Shown here: positions 59,165-64,000 of the stretch, piece by piece | How the letters are laid out: each line of letters begins with the position of its first letter | Position numbering within the stretch: the stretch's first letter is position 1 | NCBI GenBank assembly: GCA_963668115.1 | Contig: OY764147.1 | Coordinates: 1,240,001-1,304,000, forward strand | DNA: 64,000 nt | Source: Plut-88900 sp963668115 | Lineage (GTDB): Bacteria > Chloroflexota > Dehalococcoidia > Plut-88900 | Direction of reading: 5' to 3' | Notes under the pieces: generated by a model | Database searches by the model: none | Told to the model about the DNA's origin: nothing | Seen by the model: the letters and a program-made list of their open reading frames with translations, nothing else | Position numbers and translations under genes: made by a program

Positions 59165-59919
59165 AGAGCGTTCCTTCCGCCATCGATGACCATAGCCGAA
59201 CCCGAGACGTAGGAAGCGTCGTCGGAGGCGAGGTAGACGATGAGCTTGGCAATGTCCTCGGGTTGGCCGGGTCGACCCACGGGTATTCCGGCAGCCACCT
59301 CGTCGAATATCCCGGCCTTCCCCTCGACGCCCTGGGCGCCGGGGGTGTCAACGAGGCCCGGGACCACGCTGTTCACCCGTATCCCCTGTCGGCAGAACTG
59401 GGCGTTAGTAGTCTTGGTGAGCTGGATCAATCCAGCCTTGCCGACGGCATAGGGCAGGGAAAATGCACTGCCCCGGAGCACGACGGATGAGGATACGTTC
59501 ACGATGGCCCCACCCCCGACTTTCAACATCTCCGGGATCACGTATTTCGAGCACAGGAAGGGCCCCTTGAGGTTGATGTCCAAGACGGTGTCCCACTCTT
59601 CCTCGGTGACCTCCGTGAGCACGGGGGCCTGGACCTGGAGGGCAGCGGCGTTGACCAGCACGTCGATGCGCCTGTATTCATCCAAGACCCGTTTGACGGC
59701 GGCCTGCACCTGCTCTGCCTGGGAGACGTCGGTCTCGACGAAGATTGCGGAGCCCCCGGCTTCGCGGATGGCGGCGGTGGTGCTCTCACCGCCCGGAACG
59801 TGGATGTCAAGGATGGCGACCCGGGCGCCTTCTCGGGCGCACTCCCTAGCCGTGCCGCTGCCGATTCCGAGGCTGCCCCCGGTTATGACACACACTTTGC
59901 CGTCCAGTCTGTTCGTCAT
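59161..59919 (-). CDS. SDR-family oxidoreductase, 252 aa
   Basis: Classical short-chain dehydrogenase: nucleotide motif TGGSLGIG, LVNAAALQVQAP (NAA in place of NAG), catalytic Ser in VNVSSSVVL, and YAVGK as the YxxxK motif. The Asp in AILDIHVPG favours NAD(H). I start at the ATG at 59919 (MTNRLDGKVC); the codons before it are not conserved in such proteins. It is coupled to the MBL hydrolase. Confidence 0.92.
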   Translation of the reverse strand: MTNRLDGKVCVITGGSLGIGSGTARECAREGARVAILDIHVPGGESTTAAIREAGGSAIFVETDVSQAEQVQAAVKRVLDEYRRIDVLVNAAALQVQAPVLTEVTEEEWDTVLDINLKGPFLCSKYVIPEMLKVGGGAIVNVSSSVVLRGSAFSLPYAVGKAGLIQLTKTTNAQFCRQGIRVNSVVPGLVDTPGAQGVEGKAGIFDEVAAGIPVGRPGQPEDIAKLIVYLASDDASYVSGSAMVIDGGRNAL

Positions 59920-59950
59920 TTTCGATGTTCTCCACACCCGCTTTGTCGCT

Positions 59951-60649
59951 TCACTCGGAATAAGAACTGGTAGGCAACCGGTCGCTTAACATCTCCCTGA
60001 TGGTTGACGGGTTGATCTCTATGACGCCGTCAGCTATCTGCAACACTTCTCCCGCAACGCTGCTCCTGTTGGGAGTGGCAACTAACACGCGGATGCCGTA
60101 GTCCTGCACAGTCCTTATCACCTCTGCCAGGTCTCTGTCTCCCGAAATAACGATGGCCGTTCCGAATGCGGCTCGGCTCGCCAGCCTGACCATGTCCAAT
60201 GCTATTAACGTATCGACTCCCTTTTGCTGCGATGTTGGGTAGAACCTCCAGTTCTTCTCAAACTCGCCGATGAGCTCTTGCGGAGCGATGCCAAGCCCCA
60301 TAGCCGTGTTTTCTAAAGCCCTGTATATAGGAGCCTTCAACTCGGGAGGCCGCTCTACCAGTTGTCCTAACCGCAGCTGTACGCCGGGTATGTGAGCTAT
60401 GGCATCGTGATAGCGGCGTTGCTGCCCGTATCTGGCGTGGGAAGGCGTGTAAGCCCCATCGTACCAATATACGCGAAGGAGCTGCCCCCCAATCGAGGGC
60501 TGAACCTCCGATGATTTGCCCAGCAGACGGTGCCAATCAATCACGTATGAGGCATTGAGTCGCACCTCGTTCGGCCTTTTCCCGAGAATCCTGGCGCTTT
60601 CCGCTATCAGGAAACCCGCATCCACAAAACCGGCGTATGTGTCAGCCAA
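59951..60649 (-). CDS. NYN-domain (PIN-like) RNase candidate, 232 aa
   Basis: The NYN fold is indicated by AGFVDAGFLI (first catalytic Asp at residue 10), KGVDTLIALDMVRLA and AIVISGDRDLAEVIRTVQDYG, with Asp residues placed as in PIN-like nucleases. It probably cleaves RNA. The start is TTG at 60649, fixed by GGAGGG seven bases upstream; the open frame to 60766 lies within the leader. The leader has a strong promoter, three tandem hairpins and an intrinsic terminator, so expression is probably controlled at the RNA level. It is 31 bp upstream of the SDR gene. Confidence 0.75.
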   Translation of the reverse strand: MADTYAGFVDAGFLIAESARILGKRPNEVRLNASYVIDWHRLLGKSSEVQPSIGGQLLRVYWYDGAYTPSHARYGQQRRYHDAIAHIPGVQLRLGQLVERPPELKAPIYRALENTAMGLGIAPQELIGEFEKNWRFYPTSQQKGVDTLIALDMVRLASRAAFGTAIVISGDRDLAEVIRTVQDYGIRVLVATPNRSSVAGEVLQIADGVIEINPSTIREMLSDRLPTSSYSE

Positions 60650-60765
60650 AACTCGTCCCTCCACAAACAAATAAGGGCCTCGAATGAGGCCCTTAGCTGA
60701 AAACTCCCAACGGGAGCGGATGTAAGACCCCCAACGGGGTGCATGAACGGCCCCCAGCGGAGGCA
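60650..60765 (-). promoter_or_regulatory. Structured leader with three tandem mini-hairpins and terminator upstream of NYN gene
   Basis: On the minus strand the leader begins near 60765. Three hairpins follow at about 23-bp spacing: GCC-CC-AGC-GG-GGC type at 60750-60764 (one C/A mismatch), ACCCC/GGGGT at 60727-60740, CTCCC/GGGAG at 60704-60716 (coordinates on plus strand). Two of the loops contain GTT on the RNA strand and the third GCT. The terminator at 60672-60695 and GGAGGG come next. Confidence 0.55.
60672..60695 (-). terminator. Intrinsic terminator (attenuator) in NYN leader
   Basis: TAAGGGCCTC-ATTC-GAGGCCCTTA forms a perfect 10-bp stem, followed on the minus strand by TTTGTTTG. It ends about 20 nt before the TTG start codon, so read-through is needed for expression. 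Confidence 0.7.
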
Positions 60766-60771
60766 ACGTTT

Positions 60772-60799
60772 ATTCTAGCGTCTAACCCCCGGCTGTCAA
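60772..60799 (-). promoter_or_regulatory. Strong sigma70-type promoter of NYN leader
   Basis: On the minus strand a perfect TTGACA (60794-60799) and TAGAAT (60772-60777) are 16 bp apart. It is the best -35/-10 pair that I found in the window. Confidence 0.7.
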
Positions 60800-60886
60800 C
60801 CCTATATAGCACGTATACGCTAGTAAATATCCTGAGCACATTTCCATTGGACCACTTACCCGACCTAGTACATCACTCGCCGGACT

Positions 60887-62488
60887 CTACGCTTCGTAAA
60901 CGGCTTCTCCGCCGACCATAGTCATTTCTACGGGGATGTCCTTGATGGCGAAGGGGTCGGCGGCGGTCGGGTCCTGGGAGAGAACTACCAGGTCGGCGAG
61001 CTTACCGGGGGTTATCGAGCCCTTGGTGTCCTCTTCGAAGGAGGCGTAGGCGCCGTGGAGAGTGTAGATGCGCAGGGCTTCGTCTATGGTGGTCTTCTGA
61101 TTCGGCCCCCAGACCCGACCCTCCATATCCGTTCTGGTAACGCAGCATTGGATGCCGAGAAGCGGCTCGAAGGGGCTGGCGGTGAAGTCCGATGCACCGG
61201 TGCAGGTTATGCCGTAGTCCAGGAAGGAGCGATGCGCAAACATCCAGCGGGCCCGTTCCTCGCCGTAGAAGTGCATCTTCTCGCCGTGCTGGTAAGCATA
61301 GGCGCCGAAGGGGGTCGGGACCACGCCGAGGGCTTTGATCCTGCTAAGGATGTCCGGATTGACGACGGTGCAGTGCTCAATGCGGTGTCGGGTGTTTTGC
61401 CTCGGGTGGGAGGCCTGGGCCCGTTCGAAGGACTTGAGCGTCATGTCTATCGCGGCGTCGCCGTTGGAGTGGACGCAGGCCTGGTACCCGGCCTCGTGAA
61501 TGCGACGAATCTTCTCGTCTAGCTCTTCCTGTTCGAAGAGCATCAAGCCGTGATCGTCAGTCCCGACATAGGGCTCGCTCAAATATGCCGTCCGGGTAGC
61601 TATTCCGCCATCGTTGGTGAGCTTGATCCCGCCCCATTTCAGCTTGTCGTCACCGTAGCCGGTACGAATGCCCGCCCGCCTGAACGAGTCGAAGTAGTTT
61701 TCGTGGACCAGCATGTAGACGCGAACCAGAAGCTCGTCACGCTGCCAGGCGTCCTGGTAGACGCTTACCTCGTCGGGGGTGACCATGGCGTCGTGGACGC
61801 TGGTCAGGCCTGCGGCGACGTACTCCTGGGTGATGGTTTGAAGACCCCGGCGTCGCTCCTCGGGGGTGATCTGGGAAAGCAGGAAGAAGCGTATGCGTTC
61901 TTCGCCCGCCTCGTACATTACGCCGTTGGGCTCCCCCGACTCCGGGTCTTTTTCGTAGGGGCCGGAGATTGGGCCGCGGGAGTCCCGGGTAACCTGAAAC
62001 TCGTCCAGGGCCATGCTGTTTCCCGAGCTTTTGAGGCCGGCCCTGTGTGTGACTATGACAGGGTGCTCACGGCTAACCTCATCCAACTCCCAGCGAGAGG
62101 GCATACGGGCCTCAGTGGTCTTGGTGTCGTCGTACTTGAAGCCCATGACCCACTGGCCGGGGGGAGTCTCCCGGGCCTTGAGCCTCAGCTCTTCCTGTAC
62201 AAGCCCTATGGTTGGGAGTTCGCAGTCGACCATGCGCGATGAGACCTTGCATCCCGTGCTCATAACGTGGATGTGGGCGTCTATGAAGCCAGGCAACACC
62301 GTCTTTTCTCCCAGGTTGAGCACCTGGGTGCCCGGCCCGGCCAGGTGCTCAACGTCCTCGTTGCAGCCGACGGCTACGAACTTGCCGTTCTTGATTGCCA
62401 GCGCCTGGGCGCGAGGGAGTCGGGAGTCAACGGTGATGACGTTGGCGTTGACGATGAGTTTGTCGGGGATGAGGGCTGGCGAGGGCAT
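60887..62488 (-). CDS. YtcJ-like amidohydrolase (amidohydrolase family 3), 533 aa
   Basis: LIVNANVITVDSRLPRAQAL, then the metal-binding GFIDAHIHVMSTG, GFKYDDTKTTEARMPSRWEL, VTHRAGLKSSGNSMAL, SVHDAMVTPDEVSVYQ, VHSNGDAAIDM and RHRIEHCTVV match YtcJ-like amidohydrolases, a group that hydrolyses N-acyl or formamide-type bonds. It is 9 bp downstream of a close paralogue (62498), forming a tandem pair. Confidence 0.9.
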   Translation of the reverse strand: MPSPALIPDKLIVNANVITVDSRLPRAQALAIKNGKFVAVGCNEDVEHLAGPGTQVLNLGEKTVLPGFIDAHIHVMSTGCKVSSRMVDCELPTIGLVQEELRLKARETPPGQWVMGFKYDDTKTTEARMPSRWELDEVSREHPVIVTHRAGLKSSGNSMALDEFQVTRDSRGPISGPYEKDPESGEPNGVMYEAGEERIRFFLLSQITPEERRRGLQTITQEYVAAGLTSVHDAMVTPDEVSVYQDAWQRDELLVRVYMLVHENYFDSFRRAGIRTGYGDDKLKWGGIKLTNDGGIATRTAYLSEPYVGTDDHGLMLFEQEELDEKIRRIHEAGYQACVHSNGDAAIDMTLKSFERAQASHPRQNTRHRIEHCTVVNPDILSRIKALGVVPTPFGAYAYQHGEKMHFYGEERARWMFAHRSFLDYGITCTGASDFTASPFEPLLGIQCCVTRTDMEGRVWGPNQKTTIDEALRIYTLHGAYASFEEDTKGSITPGKLADLVVLSQDPTAADPFAIKDIPVEMTMVGGEAVYEA

Positions 62489-62497
62489 GTCAAGCGC

Positions 62498-64000
62498 CTA
62501 AGCTTCGTAAATGGGCTCGCCGCCGACCACAGTCATCTCTACGGGGATGTCCTTGATGGTGAAGGGATCGACGGCGGTCGGGTCCTTGGCGAGGACAGTA
62601 AAGTCGGCCAGCTTCTCGGCAGTGATGGAGCCCTTCAGGTTCTCTTCGAAAGAGGCGTAGGCGCTGTGCATGGTGTAGACCTTCAGGGCCTCCTCCACGG
62701 AGATGCGCTGGTTTGCGCCCCAGACGTTGCCGTTGCTGTCTGTACGGGTTACGCAGCTCTGAATGCCGAGCAGGGGCTCGAAGGGTCCCGGGGGGTAGTC
62801 GGTGGCGCCGGTGGCAACGACGCCGTAGTCAAGGAAGGAGCGCTGGGCGAACATCCACTTGACCCGTTCCTCGCCGTAGTACTGCATCTTCTCGCCGTGG
62901 TAGTAGACGTAAGTGCAGAAGGGCGTCGCCACCGCCCCGAGGGCCTTCATCCTGTTGAGCAGGTCGGGGTTGACAAGGGTGCAATGCTCGAGCCGGTGTC
63001 GGGTGTCCTGTCGGGGGTTGGCTTGCTGGGCCTTTTCGTATGCGGTGAGGACCATGTCTATTGTCGCGTCTCCGTTGGCGTGGACCGCGACTTGGTAGCC
63101 GGCGTCGTGCACTTCCCTGACCATCTCTTCCATCTCATCCGGCTCGATAGCCCGGATGCCGCAATCACTGTCGCTGCCCTCGTAGGGTCGGGAGAGGTAG
63201 GCTGTGCGGGAAGCGATAGCGCCGTCGCTGACCATCTTGATGCCGCCCAGACGCAGACGGTCGTCCCCGAAGCCCGTCTTCAGCCCCGAGGCCTTGAACC
63301 CTCCGAAATACCTGTAATGCACAAGCATGTAGACCCGGAGGGGAAGCTCGCCGCGCTCCCAGGCCTCCTGGTACACGGCTACGTCGTCGCTGGTGACGAG
63401 GGCGTCGTGTACGCTGGTCAGGCCGGCGGCGGCAAACATCTTGCAGATGGTCTTGAGCCCCTCGCGACGAACGTCGGGGGTGACCTTGGAAAGGAGCTCG
63501 AAGCGGATGGGGTCGGCAGCGGTCTCGTATAGGACTCCATCCAACTCCCCAGTCACCGGGTCCCGACCGTACCGACCCCCCGTGGGGTCCGGTGAGTTCT
63601 TGTCTATGCCCAGCCTCTCCAGGCCCTTGCTGTTGGTGTAGTAGACGTGCCCTGCCCGGTGGGCAACCAGGACAGGGTGGTCGGGGCTGGCCTGGTCAAG
63701 GTCCTGCCGGTTTAGGAACCGGTTCTCGGTGGTTTTGGTGTCGTCGAACTTGAAGCCCTGGACCCATTCTCCGGCGTCGGTGTCGGAGGCCCGGAGGCGT
63801 ATGGCCTCCTGTATTTCACCGATGGAGGGTAGGGCGCAGTCAGCCATGAGGGTGTGGCGGATGCCGCTGCTGAGGACGTGGATGTGGGCGTCGTTGAATC
63901 CGGGAATCACTGTGCTTCCGGCGAAGTCCATCTTTCGGGTGTGGGGACCAGCGAGGTCCTTTATCTCGTCGTTATCCCCGACGGCTACGAAGACGCCCTC
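62498..64000 (-). CDS. YtcJ-like amidohydrolase, 5' end outside window (at least 500 aa)
   Basis: The frame is open from the right edge to 62498. Codons before the internal ATG at 63931 still match the paralogue (EGVFVAVGDNDEIKDLAGP versus NGKFVAVGCNEDVEHLAGP), so the true start is beyond 64000. Shared motifs are GFNDAHIHVLSSG, GFKFDDTKTTENRF, AVHANGDATIDM and RHRLEHCTLV. It is the upstream gene of a tandem duplicate pair with 60887. Confidence 0.92.
   Translation of the reverse strand, partial: EGVFVAVGDNDEIKDLAGPHTRKMDFAGSTVIPGFNDAHIHVLSSGIRHTLMADCALPSIGEIQEAIRLRASDTDAGEWVQGFKFDDTKTTENRFLNRQDLDQASPDHPVLVAHRAGHVYYTNSKGLERLGIDKNSPDPTGGRYGRDPVTGELDGVLYETAADPIRFELLSKVTPDVRREGLKTICKMFAAAGLTSVHDALVTSDDVAVYQEAWERGELPLRVYMLVHYRYFGGFKASGLKTGFGDDRLRLGGIKMVSDGAIASRTAYLSRPYEGSDSDCGIRAIEPDEMEEMVREVHDAGYQVAVHANGDATIDMVLTAYEKAQQANPRQDTRHRLEHCTLVNPDLLNRMKALGAVATPFCTYVYYHGEKMQYYGEERVKWMFAQRSFLDYGVVATGATDYPPGPFEPLLGIQSCVTRTDSNGNVWGANQRISVEEALKVYTMHSAYASFEENLKGSITAEKLADFTVLAKDPTAVDPFTIKDIPVEMTVVGGEPIYEA

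Noticed and set aside
60700..60765. Three repeats in the NYN leader as a mini CRISPR array
   Set aside because: The units are only about 23 bp, imperfect, without spacers of regular length and without cas genes. They are better read as tandem hairpins in a leader.

Overview
The window looks like a high-GC bacterial chromosome segment. Gene content resembles Chloroflexota of the SAR202/Dehalococcoidia type: eight CaiB/BaiF (class III) CoA-transferases, four luciferase-like flavin/F420 oxidoreductases, F420 biosynthesis genes (cofG, cofH), a phytanoyl-CoA dioxygenase, amidohydrolases, cupins and a RidA-like protein. There is no rRNA, so this placement is inference. GTG and TTG starts are frequent, and at least two genes appear leaderless.

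Layout. 1-6.4 kb: creatinase-like M24 protein, two small unknown proteins, a methyltransferase, an AT-richer PD-(D/E)XK nuclease-like gene, and an LLM oxidoreductase coupled to a HyuB-type hydantoinase. 6.4-10.2 kb: MacB/FtsX-type ABC exporter. 10.3-12.3 kb: a long stretch without a convincing protein gene, with a promoter, many hairpins, a 162-bp tandem repeat, dispersed repeats, and tRNA-Pro(GGG). 12.4-30 kb: CoA-transferases, rsmI, a second nuclease-like gene, a hydantoinase, dnaJ and small zinc-ribbon genes. 30-31.3 kb: an IS110-family element with a candidate bridge-RNA region. 31.3-34.2 kb: RidA-like, cofH, cofG. 34.2-35.5 kb: a second long stretch without a gene, with a 110-bp tandem repeat. 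35.5-42.4 kb: cupins, proline racemase family, a PuuD-like membrane pair, dnaN, ATC-hydrolase-like protein, GIY-YIG nuclease. 42.7-50.8 kb: LLM oxidoreductases, CocE-type hydrolase and a cobalt-type nitrile hydratase operon interrupted by three small foreign-looking genes. 50.9-64 kb: a catabolic region with PhyH dioxygenase, D-aminoacylase, two ureohydrolases, FAD oxidase, MFS exporter, MBL hydrolase, SDR, a NYN-domain gene behind a structured leader, and two YtcJ-like amidohydrolases.

How it fits together. Most genes point to uptake-independent catabolism of organic acids, amides, nitriles, hydantoins, imino acids and N-acyl or guanidino compounds. CoA-transferases activate acids, a thiolase cleaves CoA esters, and F420/FMN and 2-oxoglutarate oxygenases attack recalcitrant substrates.

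The most interesting points are: three CoA-transferase gene pairs in which the first partner always lacks the catalytic Asp and the second always has it; the NYN leader with three tandem mini-hairpins and an intrinsic terminator just before the start codon; the IS110 5' noncoding stem; and the two structured, tandemly repeated intergenic loci.
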